The notes beneath the pieces were generated by a model. It saw only the letters and a program-made list of their open reading frames with translations. It ran no database searches and was not told where the DNA came from. This document shows positions 27,121 through 35,986 of a stretch of DNA of 44,300 bases, piece after piece. The stretch lies in NCBI GenBank assembly GCA_021815825.1, contig JAKAZO010000015.1, forward strand, positions 1 through 44,300. Reading direction: 5' to 3'. The position numbers were made by a program, and so were the translations under genes. The stretch is from Pseudomonadota bacterium (GTDB lineage Bacteria > Pseudomonadota > Alphaproteobacteria > Acetobacterales > Acetobacteraceae). How positions within the stretch are numbered: the stretch's first letter is position 1; every line of letters starts with the position of its first letter.

Positions 27121-27946
27121 TGAACGTGTTGGCGGTGGCGAGCAACGCCACCGCCAGCGCCACCATCCCGACCCAGGCGGACGGTCGCGGCCCGTAGAGG
27201 ACGGGCATCAGGTTCGCGTCCAACACTCGCCGCCAGGGCAGGTTCGTCGCGGCGGCATACCAGCCGGCCTCGAGCCCTGCGGTGGCGACGGCGGCAGCCA
27301 GCGCCAGGGCGAAGAGAACCGCCGACGCGCTCTGGCGCCGGGCCGGCAGGGCGCGGAACAGCATCTCCCAGGCGAAGAACCCGACCAGAATCGCCGGCTG
27401 GGTAATGTCGGACTTCGCCTGCATGAGCCCGTGCAGCAGCCCCAGCACGGCGACGGCATAGACCAGACGATGCAATTGCTTCCAGCGCCGGCGCAGGCGG
27501 CGGATCATGGCATCGGTGGAGGTCGCCGCCAGCGCGGCGAGCCCGAGCAGCGCCGCGAAGCCGATCGCGAGATAGACGCGGTGGACGATCTCATGGCCGA
27601 TATGCAGCGGCTGGAATCGCTGGTCCAGCGCGTAGAGCGTGAAATGCGCGGCGATATAGCTCGCCGCCGCGAGGCCGAGCATGCGCCGGATCAGCAACCC
27701 GCGCGCCCAGCCGAACACCGCCCGCGCCGGCGAGATGGCCAGCGAGAGCAGCAGCAGGCGCAGCCCCCAGAGCCCGACCTCGTGGATCGCCGCGTTCAGC
27801 GGCCGCGCGCCGAGCCCGACGAAGCTCCAGCGCAGCGCGAGCAGCAGCGCCGGCAGCGTCACCGCCACGAGTGTCGCCGTCTTCAGCGCCGAGAAGCGCC
27901 CGGCGCGGTCCCGCCACAGCACGGACAGGCGAGACCGCGCCCGCAT
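27062..27946 (-). CDS. MsrQ/YedZ-like haem-binding membrane protein
   Basis: An inner-membrane b-type cytochrome of the ferric-reductase-like/MsrQ group, 294 residues. RRMLGLAAASYIAAHFTLYALDQ and STDAMIRRLRRRWKQLHRLVYAVAVLGLLHGLM are the MsrQ hallmarks, with transmembrane histidines as probable haem ligands. MsrQ normally feeds quinone electrons to the periplasmic molybdoenzyme MsrP, which repairs methionine sulfoxide. No msrP is here; instead the gene sits 8 bp after a periplasmic-protein gene. The C-terminal ~80 residues add hydrophobic segments beyond the usual ~210-residue MsrQ, which is unusual. The 3' end overlaps the NRAMP gene. Confidence 0.8.
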   Translation of the reverse strand: MRARSRLSVLWRDRAGRFSALKTATLVAVTLPALLLALRWSFVGLGARPLNAAIHEVGLWGLRLLLLSLAISPARAVFGWARGLLIRRMLGLAAASYIAAHFTLYALDQRFQPLHIGHEIVHRVYLAIGFAALLGLAALAATSTDAMIRRLRRRWKQLHRLVYAVAVLGLLHGLMQAKSDITQPAILVGFFAWEMLFRALPARRQSASAVLFALALAAAVATAGLEAGWYAAATNLPWRRVLDANLMPVLYGPRPSAWVGMVALAVALLATANTFISRRGRAGPSAPEPAPLRG

Positions 27947-27954
27947 TCCAGCGG

Positions 27955-28551
27955 CTACTTCGGCGCTTGCGGCGGCATGGCCGCCGGCATGTCCATTTTG
28001 TGGAAGTCGGCGGGCGGCTCGAACAGCGAGGCGGGTTGCGCCGCGTAGCTCACGGCGGTGGCGAGCAGGCCGGCATTGTTGCCATCGTGATCCCGGCCCT
28101 CGACGCGCAGCAGCACGCCGTCGGCGGTGACGCAGGCGGTGCCCGAGCCGCGATCGCCGGTCACGTCCCAGTTCGTGCAGGGCTGGCCGGCCACCGTGTC
28201 CGTGCCCTTGCGGACGAAATGCATGCGGTCGTTGAGCAGCACGCCCGGCGACATGGAGGGGCTGATCGGGCTGACCATGTACATCTGCTGCTGCGGCATG
28301 ACCATGGTCAGCCGATGGGCCGCCTGGTCGAAGATGGCGTAGCCCTGCCGGCCGGCTTCCATGCGGATCTTCTGTGTCGCCGCGGAGTAGAACAGATGCG
28401 CCTCATGCGGTGCGTTCGCCTGGCGGGCGGTGACATTGTAGGTGACCGCCACGTCGCGCGTCGGCAAGAGCGGCGGGTGGTCCTCCGCCAGCGCGGCCCC
28501 GGCGAGGCCGGTCAGCAGGGCGGCGAGGCCGATCGAGACTGGACGAGACAT
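27955..28551 (-). CDS. periplasmic protein of unknown function, possibly DUF4412-like
   Basis: A 198-residue exported protein; signal peptide 1-22 ends ALA. The mature region looks like a beta-rich LolA-type fold (DUF4412-like): VTYNVTARQANAPHEAHLFYSAATQKIRMEAGRQGYAIFD. Two cysteines, C125 and C140, could form a disulfide. The middle and C-terminus are methionine-rich (MVMPQQQMYMV; HKMDMPAAMPP), as in some periplasmic copper- or oxidant-exposed proteins. It is the first gene of a two-gene unit with the MsrQ-like protein, suggesting a functional link. Family assignment is tentative. Confidence 0.65.
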   Translation of the reverse strand: MSRPVSIGLAALLTGLAGAALAEDHPPLLPTRDVAVTYNVTARQANAPHEAHLFYSAATQKIRMEAGRQGYAIFDQAAHRLTMVMPQQQMYMVSPISPSMSPGVLLNDRMHFVRKGTDTVAGQPCTNWDVTGDRGSGTACVTADGVLLRVEGRDHDGNNAGLLATAVSYAAQPASLFEPPADFHKMDMPAAMPPQAPK

Positions 28552-28610
28552 TCAACACTCCTTGTGCGCGCTCGTGCCGACGACCGGCACGGGCGGGATA
28601 TGGCGCGTCC

Positions 28611-29267
28611 TCAGCCCGATGCCAACGCCGCGATGGCCTGTGCCAGCGCCTCGGGCGTCGCATCGCTCCAGCGCGCCGGCGCGGCCAGGGCTTCGGCCAG
28701 GCGGCGTTTGTAGTCCTCGCGCGGAATCTCTACGGCGCCGAACTGCGCCAGATGCAGCGTCACGAACTGGGTGTCGAGCAGGCGATAGCCGCCGAGGTTC
28801 AGGCGGGCGACGAGATGGACCAGCGCCACCTTGGAGGCGTCGGTGACGCGGCTGAACATGCTCTCGCCAAAGAACGCGCCGCCGATGGCCACCCCGTAGA
28901 GCCCGCCCACCAGCCGCCCTTCGGCCCGGCACTCGACCGAGTGGGCGTGGCCGAGCGCGTGCAGCGCCAGGAAGAGGCGCTCGATATCGTGGTTGATCCA
29001 GGTATCTTCCCGCCCCGGGGCGGGCGCCGCGCAGCCGCGGACGGTGGCGGCGAAGTCCCGATCGACCGCGACCTCGAACGCACCGGCCCGCACCGTGCGG
29101 GCCAGCCGCCGCGGCAGGTGGAACCGGTCCAGCGGCAGAACGCCACGCTGCTCGGGGTCGAGCCAATAAAGCTTCTCCCCGCGGCGCGTCTCCGCCATCG
29201 GGAACAAGCCCGCCCGGTAGGCCCGCAGCATCAGCTCCGGCGTCAGTTCCAGTGCTCGCCTGGACAT
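28611..29267 (-). CDS. aat: leucyl/phenylalanyl-tRNA--protein transferase
   Basis: Aat adds Leu or Phe from charged tRNA to proteins with N-terminal Arg or Lys, marking them for ClpS/ClpAP degradation (N-degron pathway). Length is 218 residues, slightly short for the family but complete. Signature segments are [72 protein letters not shown] and [11 protein letters not shown] 29267 is the natural start. It is divergent from marR with 90 bp between. Confidence 0.95.
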   Translation of the reverse strand: MSRRALELTPELMLRAYRAGLFPMAETRRGEKLYWLDPEQRGVLPLDRFHLPRRLARTVRAGAFEVAVDRDFAATVRGCAAPAPGREDTWINHDIERLFLALHALGHAHSVECRAEGRLVGGLYGVAIGGAFFGESMFSRVTDASKVALVHLVARLNLGGYRLLDTQFVTLHLAQFGAVEIPREDYKRRLAEALAAPARWSDATPEALAQAIAALASG

Positions 29268-29347
29268 GGCCCCATTCTGCGCAAGTCGCGCGATAGGCGC
29301 CAGCGAAACCGCGCGGGCGCGGGTCGCCGGCGCGGCCGGGCTCGGGC

Positions 29348-29353
29348 TATACT
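29348..29353 (+). promoter_or_regulatory. -10 element four bases before marR start
   Basis: TATACT (29348-29353) matches TATAAT at five of six positions and lies only four bases before the ATG at 29358. If used, transcription would start at or next to the start codon, giving a leaderless mRNA; no Shine-Dalgarno sequence precedes the ATG. No good -35 was found 17 bp upstream. Confidence 0.4.
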
Positions 29354-29357
29354 GGTC

Positions 29358-29909
29358 ATGATGGTCGAGTCCCAGTCCTCGCAAGCGACCCAGGGCGCCA
29401 GCCCCGCGGCTGGCGCCGGGCTGCTGTTCCTGCGCGAGGAGGAGCTGCGCCTCGCCCAGGATCTGCTGCTGCTCGCCACGCGCGAGCTCGCCCAGGATGT
29501 CGACGCGCTGCTGGCTCAGCACGGCCTGGGGCGGGCCCATCATCGCGCGCTGCACTTCATCGCCCGTCAGCCCGGCCTCACCGTCGGTGATCTGCTCGCC
29601 CTGCTCGGCATCACCAAGCAGAGCCTGGCGCGCGTTCTGGCCACCCTGCACGGCGAGGGCCTGATCGAGCAGATGGCGGGCCGGAGGGATCGGCGCCAGC
29701 GGCTGCTGCGCCTCACCGAGGCGGGCCTGGCGCTGGAGCGTGCTCTGTTCGAGCGCCAGCGCGAGCGCCTGCTCGCCGCCTATCGCGAGGCCGGCGGCGG
29801 TGCCGTCGAGGGATTCCGCCGGGTGCTGCGGTTGCTGCTGACGCCGGCCGCGCGTGCCGCGCTGGATCGGGCCCGTGTCGCGGCGCTGGCCGCGCGCAGC
29901 GGCGCCTGA
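29358..29909 (+). CDS. MarR-family transcriptional regulator
   Basis: Winged-helix regulator, about 183 residues (two tandem ATGs at 29358 and 29361). The recognition region is [50 protein letters not shown]. It is followed 7 bp later by an OmpR-type response regulator, and this MarR-regulator-kinase order resembles petP-petR of Rhodobacter capsulatus. The ligand is unknown. The start lacks a ribosome site, which fits a leaderless transcript. Confidence 0.87.
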   Translation: MMVESQSSQATQGASPAAGAGLLFLREEELRLAQDLLLLATRELAQDVDALLAQHGLGRAHHRALHFIARQPGLTVGDLLALLGITKQSLARVLATLHGEGLIEQMAGRRDRRQRLLRLTEAGLALERALFERQRERLLAAYREAGGGAVEGFRRVLRLLLTPAARAALDRARVAALAARSGA

Positions 29910-29916
29910 GGCGGCC

Positions 29917-30612
29917 ATGGCGGAAGAGGCCCACATCCTGATCGTCGATGACGATGCCCGCTTGCGCCGCCTGCTCGCCCGCTTTCTCGGCGAACGCGGC
30001 TTCCGGGTCAGCACCGCCGACGATGCCGCCAAGGCGCGTGAGACGCTGCGCTTCCTGCAGCCCGATCTCGTGGTGATGGACGTGATGATGCCGGGCGAGA
30101 GCGGCCTCGGTTTCACCGAGGCGCTGCGCCGCGAGGGGGCCGAGATGCCGGTGCTGCTGCTGACCGCCCGCGGCGCGCCGGAGGATCGCATCGCCGGGTT
30201 CGAGGCCGGTGCCGACGATTATCTCCCCAAGCCGTTCGAGCCGGACGAGCTGGTGCTGCGCATCCGCGCCATCCTTCGCCGCGCCGCGCCGCCGGCGCCG
30301 AGCGTCCCCTCCGGCCCGATCCTGCTCGGCGCGCTCGTCTTCGATGTCGAGCGCGGCGAATTACGCGGCCCCGCCGGCCCCGTCCGGCTGACCGGCGGCG
30401 AGGCGGCGCTGCTCACCGCGCTGGCGCGGCGGCCAGGCGAAGCGCTCTCGCGCGAGGCGCTGGCCCAGGCGCTGGGCATGGACGAGGCCAGTGAGCGCGC
30501 CATCGACGTGCAGGTGACGCGCCTGCGCCGCAAGCTGGAGCCGGACCCGCGCGAGCCGCGATTCCTGCATACGGTGCGCGGCCGCGGCTATGTCCTGAAG
30601 CCGGGTCCGTGA
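29917..30612 (+). CDS. OmpR-family response regulator
   Basis: A 231-residue regulator. The receiver domain (1-125) has D11-D13 acidic residues, phospho-acceptor D55 (VVMDVMMPG) and the conserved lysine in YLPKPFEP. The C-terminal winged helix (about 140-231) ends [33 protein letters not shown]. It resembles PetR of Rhodobacter in its pairing with a MarR gene. The kinase gene follows after 16 bp and is the presumed partner. Confidence 0.92.
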   Translation: MAEEAHILIVDDDARLRRLLARFLGERGFRVSTADDAAKARETLRFLQPDLVVMDVMMPGESGLGFTEALRREGAEMPVLLLTARGAPEDRIAGFEAGADDYLPKPFEPDELVLRIRAILRRAAPPAPSVPSGPILLGALVFDVERGELRGPAGPVRLTGGEAALLTALARRPGEALSREALAQALGMDEASERAIDVQVTRLRRKLEPDPREPRFLHTVRGRGYVLKPGP

Positions 30613-30628
30613 AGGCGGCGGCGCGACG

Positions 30629-31966
30629 ATGACCGACCACCGCGCCAAGCCCGAACCCGCGTCGCGGCGCCGCGTGGTGCCGCGCTCGCTGCTCGGGCGC
30701 AGCCTGCTCATCATCCTGGTGCCGCTGGTGCTGCTCGAAGCGGTGGCGCTGCAAATATTCTACGGCAGCCATCTCGGCGTCGTCTCCCGCCGCTTCGCCG
30801 CCGCCGTCGCCGGGGAAGTCGCCGCCACCGTCGAGCTGCTGCGCCGGACCCCGGATGCGCGGGAGCGTGACTGGGTGCTGGCCTTCGCCGCAGACAAGTT
30901 CGGCATGGCGATGCGCCTCGAACCGGGCACCCGGCTGGAGACGCTGCGCAGCCGCAAGATGGCCGGGCCGATGGACGAAGACCTGGCCGCCGCGCTCAGC
31001 GAGAAGATCCGCCTGCCGTTCCGGATGGACTGGGCATCCGATCCGCAATCGGTGCTGATCGAGGTGCAGCTGCCGGAAGGCGTGCTCGACATCGAGGCGC
31101 CGCGCAAGCGCCTCTATACCGGCACGCTCTATCTTTTCGTCATCTGGCTGGCCGGCTCGGCGGCGCTCCTGTTCCTCATCGCCGCGCTGTTCATGCGCAA
31201 CCAGGTGCGCGCCATCCGCCGGCTGGCGGTGGCGGCGGAGGCGTTCGGGATGGGGCGCGACCGCGGCCCGATCAAGCCCGAGGGCGCGCTCGAGGTCCGC
31301 CAGGCCGCGGCCGCGTTCAATCGCATGCAGGAGCGGATCCGCCGCTTCCTGGCCCAGCGCACCGAGATGCTGGCCGGGGTCTCGCATGATCTGCGCACGC
31401 CGCTGACCCGGTTGCGCCTGGCGCTGGCGATGCTGCCGGTGCACGACGATCTCGCCCCGGAGGTCGCCGAAATGACAACCGACGTCGAGGAAATGGAGCG
31501 GATGATCGGCGGCTATCTCGCCTTCGCCCGCGGCGAGGGCACGGAGCAGGCGAGCGACGTCGATCTCGGTGCCCTGGTGGAGGAGGTCGCGCTGGCCGCC
31601 CGCCGCTCTGGCGCCATCGTCGATCTGGCCGCCCCGTCTGGGCTCATGGTGAAGCTGCGTCCCGGCGCGATGCGGCGCGCCATCACCAACGTCGTCGACA
31701 ATGCGCGCCGGCATGCAAGCCGCGTTGCCCTCGCCGTCGCGCGGGTAGGGGAGCGGGCGGTCGAGGTCACGATCGACGATGATGGTCCCGGCATTGCCCC
31801 GGAGCGGCGGGAGAGCGTATTCCGCCCCTTCGAATCCGGTGCCGCCGGCGGCACCGGGCTCGGCCTGACCATCGCGCGCGACATCGTCCGCGCCCATGGC
31901 GGGGACATCGTGCTGGAGAACAGTCCCCTCGGCGGGCTGCGGGCGCGCCTGCGGCTGCCGATCTGA
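30629..31966 (+). CDS. EnvZ-type sensor histidine kinase
   Basis: A 445-residue membrane kinase. One membrane segment is at about 22-44, a periplasmic sensor at about 45-163, and a second segment at about 164-189. A HAMP domain follows (about 190-243), then HisKA with the phospho-accepting H253 (VSHDLRTPLTRLRL). The ATPase domain has NVVDNARRHA (N-box), DDDGPGI (G1) and GGTGLGLTIAR (G2). The signal is unknown. It is encoded directly after its response regulator. Confidence 0.93.
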   Translation: MTDHRAKPEPASRRRVVPRSLLGRSLLIILVPLVLLEAVALQIFYGSHLGVVSRRFAAAVAGEVAATVELLRRTPDARERDWVLAFAADKFGMAMRLEPGTRLETLRSRKMAGPMDEDLAAALSEKIRLPFRMDWASDPQSVLIEVQLPEGVLDIEAPRKRLYTGTLYLFVIWLAGSAALLFLIAALFMRNQVRAIRRLAVAAEAFGMGRDRGPIKPEGALEVRQAAAAFNRMQERIRRFLAQRTEMLAGVSHDLRTPLTRLRLALAMLPVHDDLAPEVAEMTTDVEEMERMIGGYLAFARGEGTEQASDVDLGALVEEVALAARRSGAIVDLAAPSGLMVKLRPGAMRRAITNVVDNARRHASRVALAVARVGERAVEVTIDDDGPGIAPERRESVFRPFESGAAGGTGLGLTIARDIVRAHGGDIVLENSPLGGLRARLRLPI

Positions 31967-31982
31967 CGGTGCGGCCCCGACC

Positions 31983-32011
31983 TTGACCCCGGACAGGCGG
32001 CGCCGTACGGT
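31983..32011 (+). promoter_or_regulatory. candidate promoter of the second ABC operon
   Basis: TTGACC (31983-31988) matches the -35 consensus at five of six positions; 17 bp later comes TACGGT (32006-32011), a weaker -10. It lies 66 bp before the ATG of the binding-protein gene, which has GGGGGAGGA just upstream. Confidence 0.4.
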
Positions 32012-32076
32012 CTGCAAAATTTGCGGGGCTGGATCGCGCCGGCGCGGCAGCGACCCGGACCCCCGGGGGAGGACCA

Positions 32077-33354
32077 ATGGTTGATTCAGGTTTCGGGCGG
32101 CCGGTTTTCGGATCGCCAGGCCGCCGCAGCGTTCTCAAGGCCGGCCTAGTCGCGGGCGCAACGCTGTCGATGCCGTTCGTGGCGCGGGGCGCGAGCAAGC
32201 AGCCGATCCGCATCGGCCAGCCCAGCATCCTGTCGGGACGCCTCGCGCAGCTCGGCATTTCCTCGCGCAACGCCGCGCAGATGGTGGTCGACGCGTTCAA
32301 CGCCGCCGGCGGGCTGGACGGGCGCACCATCGAGCTGATTTCGCGCGATTCCAAAGGCAAGCCGGACGAAGCGGCGCGCGTGGTCCGTGAACTCATCAAC
32401 AATGACGGCTGCCAGATCATCCTCGATTCCGAGGCATCCTCCGGCGCCTTCGCGGTGCAGGAAGTGGTGCGCGAGACCGGGACGCTGTGCATCCATGCCG
32501 ATTCCGAGACCACGTCGCTCACCGCCGATCCCAAAATCCGCGCGCCCAACGCGTTCCGCTGCGCCCGTCAGGTGCTGCACGATTCCATCGTCGGCGGCAG
32601 CTACGCCGCGGGCATCGCCAAGGCGCAGGGGCTGAAGCGGTGGATGACCTGCTCGCCGGACTATGTCTATGGCCGTGACAGCAGCAGCGAATTCCTCGAC
32701 TACCTCAAAATGTTCGAGCCGAGCGTGGAAGCGGTCGGCGCCACCTGGCCGAAGCTGTTCGCGCCCGATTACACCGAGAACGTCACCCGTATCCTGGAGA
32801 CGAAGCCCCAGGCCCTCTATTCCGCTCTCTACAGCGGCGATCTCGTCAGCTTCATCGACCAGGGGAATCTCTACGGCCTGTTCGACCAGGTGAAGTTCTT
32901 CGCCATCAACATGGCCGACTATACCACGCTGCACGCGGTCAAGAAGCTGCCGGCGGGAATCTACTCGTGCAATCGATATCTCTCGACCTTCCCGGCGACC
33001 AAGTCGAATGCCGAATGGTCGGCTGCCTACGACAAGCGCTACAATGTCCTGCCGCTCAACTGGGCCTGGCAGAACGCGCTGGCGATGCAGTTCCTGGTCG
33101 AGGCGATCAAGAAGACCGGCAGCGACGATGGCAAGGTGCTGGCCGGCGCCCTGCGCGGCATGACCGTCGAATCGCCGTTCGGCGCCAAGGGCACGGTCAC
33201 CATGCGCGCCGAGGACCAGACCATCGTCGATTATGCGATCGGCTGGGGGGTCACCATTCCGCAGGCGCCCTTTGTCGAGGGCATGCAGGCCGCGGACTGG
33301 ACGGTGATCGCTGCGCGCGAGACCGAATGGAAGAAGCAGAAGGGCTGGGCATGA
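32077..33354 (+). CDS. ABC transporter substrate-binding protein (branched-chain amino acid/amide type)
   Basis: A periplasmic receptor of 425 residues, type I binding fold (Peripla_BP_6). The N-terminus has a twin-arginine-type signal: R16-R17 in GRRSVLKAG, then a hydrophobic stretch, cleavage near ARG (38). IRIGQPSILSGRLAQLGISSRNAAQMVVDAFNAAGG is the typical ligand-lobe opening. It is distinct from UrtA; the ligand could be an amino acid, amide or aromatic acid. First gene of a five-gene operon. Confidence 0.9.
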   Translation: MVDSGFGRPVFGSPGRRSVLKAGLVAGATLSMPFVARGASKQPIRIGQPSILSGRLAQLGISSRNAAQMVVDAFNAAGGLDGRTIELISRDSKGKPDEAARVVRELINNDGCQIILDSEASSGAFAVQEVVRETGTLCIHADSETTSLTADPKIRAPNAFRCARQVLHDSIVGGSYAAGIAKAQGLKRWMTCSPDYVYGRDSSSEFLDYLKMFEPSVEAVGATWPKLFAPDYTENVTRILETKPQALYSALYSGDLVSFIDQGNLYGLFDQVKFFAINMADYTTLHAVKKLPAGIYSCNRYLSTFPATKSNAEWSAAYDKRYNVLPLNWAWQNALAMQFLVEAIKKTGSDDGKVLAGALRGMTVESPFGAKGTVTMRAEDQTIVDYAIGWGVTIPQAPFVEGMQAADWTVIAARETEWKKQKGWA

Positions 33355-33379
33355 TCGGCCGCAGGTCCGGGAGTCGCCG

Positions 33380-34282
33380 GTGAATCTGGACGCATTCGCC
33401 GGCTGCCTCTCCAGCGCCTCGTGCCTCATTACCCAGACTTCGGCCGGGCTGATCATTGGCATGCTGCTGTTCCTCGTCGCCTGCGGTGTGACGTTGATTT
33501 TCGGCGTGCTTGGCGTGATCAACTTCGCGCACGGCGCCTTCTACATGCTCGGCGCCTATCTCGCCCTGACCGCCTATCAGCTGACCGACAGCTATCTTGC
33601 CGCCGTGCTCTGCGCGGCGGCAGGCGTCGGGCTGTTCGGCGTCGCCTTCGACCGCCTGTTCATGAGCCGTGTCTATAACAGCAATGTTCTGATGCAATTG
33701 CTGGTCTGCTACGCCTTCGTTCTGATCCTGGATGACGCGGTGAAGATGATCTGGGGCGCGGAGTTCCAGTCGATGGGCATGCCGGCTGTCTTCGCGCTGC
33801 GCCCGCTGCATGTGTTCGGCGGATTGGTGCCGCCATTCTATGTCTTTCTCGTCGCCGTCACTGTCGCCATCGCCATCGCGCTCGGCGGGCTGATCGAGCG
33901 CACCCTGTTCGGCAAGATCGTCCGCGCCGCGGCTGTCAACCGGCAGATGGTCTCGGCGCTCGGCATCAATACGTCGCTCCTCTATGCCTCCGTGTTCGGC
34001 CTCGGCGCGCTGCTCGCCGGCGCAGCCGGCGCGCTGGCCGCGCCGGTGCGCTCGGCGACGCCCGGGATGGGCGTTTCCATCCTCATCGAATCCTTCATCG
34101 TCACCGTGATCGGTGGCATGGGCTCGATCGCCGGTGCCTTCACGGCTGCGGTCCTGCTCGGGCTGGTGCGTTCCTTCGGCAGCATCGGCTTCCCGCTGTT
34201 CACCGACGGCCTGATGTTCGGCCTCATGGTGATCGTGCTGCTGATCCGCCCGCAGGGCTTGTTCGCGCGCGGGTCAGCCTGA
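33380..34282 (+). CDS. ABC transporter permease, LivH type
   Basis: A 300-residue inner-membrane permease. GVTLIFGVLGVINFAHGAFYMLGAYLALTAY is the LivH hallmark. The N-terminus is exported-side and contains two cysteines (CLSSASCLIT). The start is GTG 33380, 25 bp after the binding-protein stop, with GGGAG upstream. It pairs with the next gene product to form the membrane pore. Confidence 0.92.
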   Translation: MNLDAFAGCLSSASCLITQTSAGLIIGMLLFLVACGVTLIFGVLGVINFAHGAFYMLGAYLALTAYQLTDSYLAAVLCAAAGVGLFGVAFDRLFMSRVYNSNVLMQLLVCYAFVLILDDAVKMIWGAEFQSMGMPAVFALRPLHVFGGLVPPFYVFLVAVTVAIAIALGGLIERTLFGKIVRAAAVNRQMVSALGINTSLLYASVFGLGALLAGAAGALAAPVRSATPGMGVSILIESFIVTVIGGMGSIAGAFTAAVLLGLVRSFGSIGFPLFTDGLMFGLMVIVLLIRPQGLFARGSA

Positions 34283-34283
34283 G

Positions 34284-35225
34284 ATGCGGGCCACCTCCCG
34301 AGAGGCGTTGCTGGCGCTGCTGGCCTGCGTGCTGACGCTCCTCATCGCCTCGGCGCTGGGCAGCAAGCCGCTGATCGATACGCTGATGCGGCTCGCGATT
34401 TTCGGCCTCTATGCCGTCTCGCTCAACATTCTCGTCGGCTATACCGGGCTCGTCTCCTTCGGCCACGCCATGTTCTTCGGCTTCGGCGCCTACGCCTTCG
34501 GTCTGCTGATGCAGACCGGGGTGACCAGCCTGCCTGCCGCGGCGCTGGCGAGCCTGGCGTTGAGCGCGGCGCTCGCCCTCATCGTCGGTGCGCTCTGCAT
34601 CCGCCTCGCCGACATCTATTTCTCCTTTCTCACCCTTGCCTTCCAGATGCTGCTCCACGCGGTGATCCTGAGCTGGGTCAGTCTGACGGGCGGCGATCAG
34701 GGACTGCAGGGCGGCATTCCTCGGCCCCGCTTCCTCGGCATCAACCTCGCTGATCCGTGGCAGGTTTTCGTCGTCACGACGGTCGTGTTCTTCGCCTCGC
34801 TGCTCGCCATCCGCACCATTCTGCAATCCCCGTTCGGCTACGCGCTGCGCATGGTACGCGACAATGCGCCGCGTGCGGCCGCGCTCGGATTGCCGGTGCA
34901 ACGCTACAAGCTCGCGGCCTTCGTCATCGCCGGGCTGTTCGGCGCGCTGGCAGGGATCCTGATGGCGCTCTACGTCTCCGGCGCCTATCCCAACTTCGCC
35001 TTCTGGACGCTGTCCGGAGAGGGCATGTTCATGATCATGCTTGGCGGCATCGGCGTCTTTCTCGGCCCCGTGCTGGGGGCTGCGATCTTCCTGCTGCTCA
35101 ACGACACGGTCACGCGCTTCACCGAGTATAATGGCATGGTCATGGGCGTCGTGCTGCTCGTGGTGGTGCTAGGGCTGCGGCAGGGGCTGCTCGACGTCGT
35201 GATGGCCCGGCTGCGTCCGCGATGA
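34284..35225 (+). CDS. ABC transporter permease, LivM type
   Basis: A 313-residue inner-membrane permease with LNILVGYTGLVSFGHAMFFGFGAYAFGLLM and the LivM loop TGGDQGLQGGIPRP. It starts 1 bp after the LivH stop and overlaps the ATPase gene by four bases (ATGA). Partner of the LivH-type permease. Confidence 0.92.
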   Translation: MRATSREALLALLACVLTLLIASALGSKPLIDTLMRLAIFGLYAVSLNILVGYTGLVSFGHAMFFGFGAYAFGLLMQTGVTSLPAAALASLALSAALALIVGALCIRLADIYFSFLTLAFQMLLHAVILSWVSLTGGDQGLQGGIPRPRFLGINLADPWQVFVVTTVVFFASLLAIRTILQSPFGYALRMVRDNAPRAAALGLPVQRYKLAAFVIAGLFGALAGILMALYVSGAYPNFAFWTLSGEGMFMIMLGGIGVFLGPVLGAAIFLLLNDTVTRFTEYNGMVMGVVLLVVVLGLRQGLLDVVMARLRPR

Positions 35226-35986
35226 CCGCGCATCTGGCCATCGCCGATCTGGTCAAGCATTTCGGCGGCGTCGTCGCCACCGATCATGTCACGCTGGACT
35301 TCCCGCCCGGCTCGCTGACCGCCGTCATCGGCCCGAACGGCGCCGGCAAATCGACTCTGTTCAACCTCATCACCGGGCGGATCCGTCCGGATGGCGGCCA
35401 GGTACTGCTCGATGGCGCCGACATCGCGGGCTTGGCCGAGACCGCGATCGTGGCGCGGGGGATCGGCCGTGCGTTCCAGATCGCCAGCCTGTTTCCATCG
35501 TTCACCGTCGCCGAATCGCTCGCCGCCGCCATCCTCGCCCATCGTCGTCAGACGCACCGCATGCTGACACGCTTCCCACTGGCCGCAGCGCGCGGCCGCG
35601 CCGACGAGGTCATGCACCTGGTCGGGCTCGATGCGCATGCGGACCGGTTGGCGCAGCATCTTTCCCATGGGGATCAGAAGCTGCTCGACATCGCGCTGGC
35701 GCTGGCGCTCGATCCCGGCGTGCTGCTGCTCGACGAGCCGACGGCGGGGATGGGGCGTGACGAGCGCTGGCAGATCATCGAAACCGTGCACCGGCTCTGG
35801 TCCGCGCGGCGAATGACGATGATCTTCATCGAGCACGACATGGATATCGTCTTCAAGATCGCTCAGTCGGTGCGCGTGCTGAAATACGGCCGCGTGCTGG
35901 CCGAGGGCACGCCGGCGGAGATCCGTGACAATGACGAGGTGATCGCCGCCTATCTCGGCGCGCGCTACGCCAAGGCGGCACCATGA
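35222..35986 (+). CDS. ABC transporter ATPase, LivG type
   Basis: A 254-residue cytoplasmic ATPase. Walker A GPNGAGKS is at 37-44, the signature is LSHGDQKLLDIALAL, Walker B is VLLLDEPTAGMG, and the switch histidine follows in IEHDMDIVF. It overlaps its neighbours by ATGA on both sides. Confidence 0.93.
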   Translation: MTAHLAIADLVKHFGGVVATDHVTLDFPPGSLTAVIGPNGAGKSTLFNLITGRIRPDGGQVLLDGADIAGLAETAIVARGIGRAFQIASLFPSFTVAESLAAAILAHRRQTHRMLTRFPLAAARGRADEVMHLVGLDAHADRLAQHLSHGDQKLLDIALALALDPGVLLLDEPTAGMGRDERWQIIETVHRLWSARRMTMIFIEHDMDIVFKIAQSVRVLKYGRVLAEGTPAEIRDNDEVIAAYLGARYAKAAP

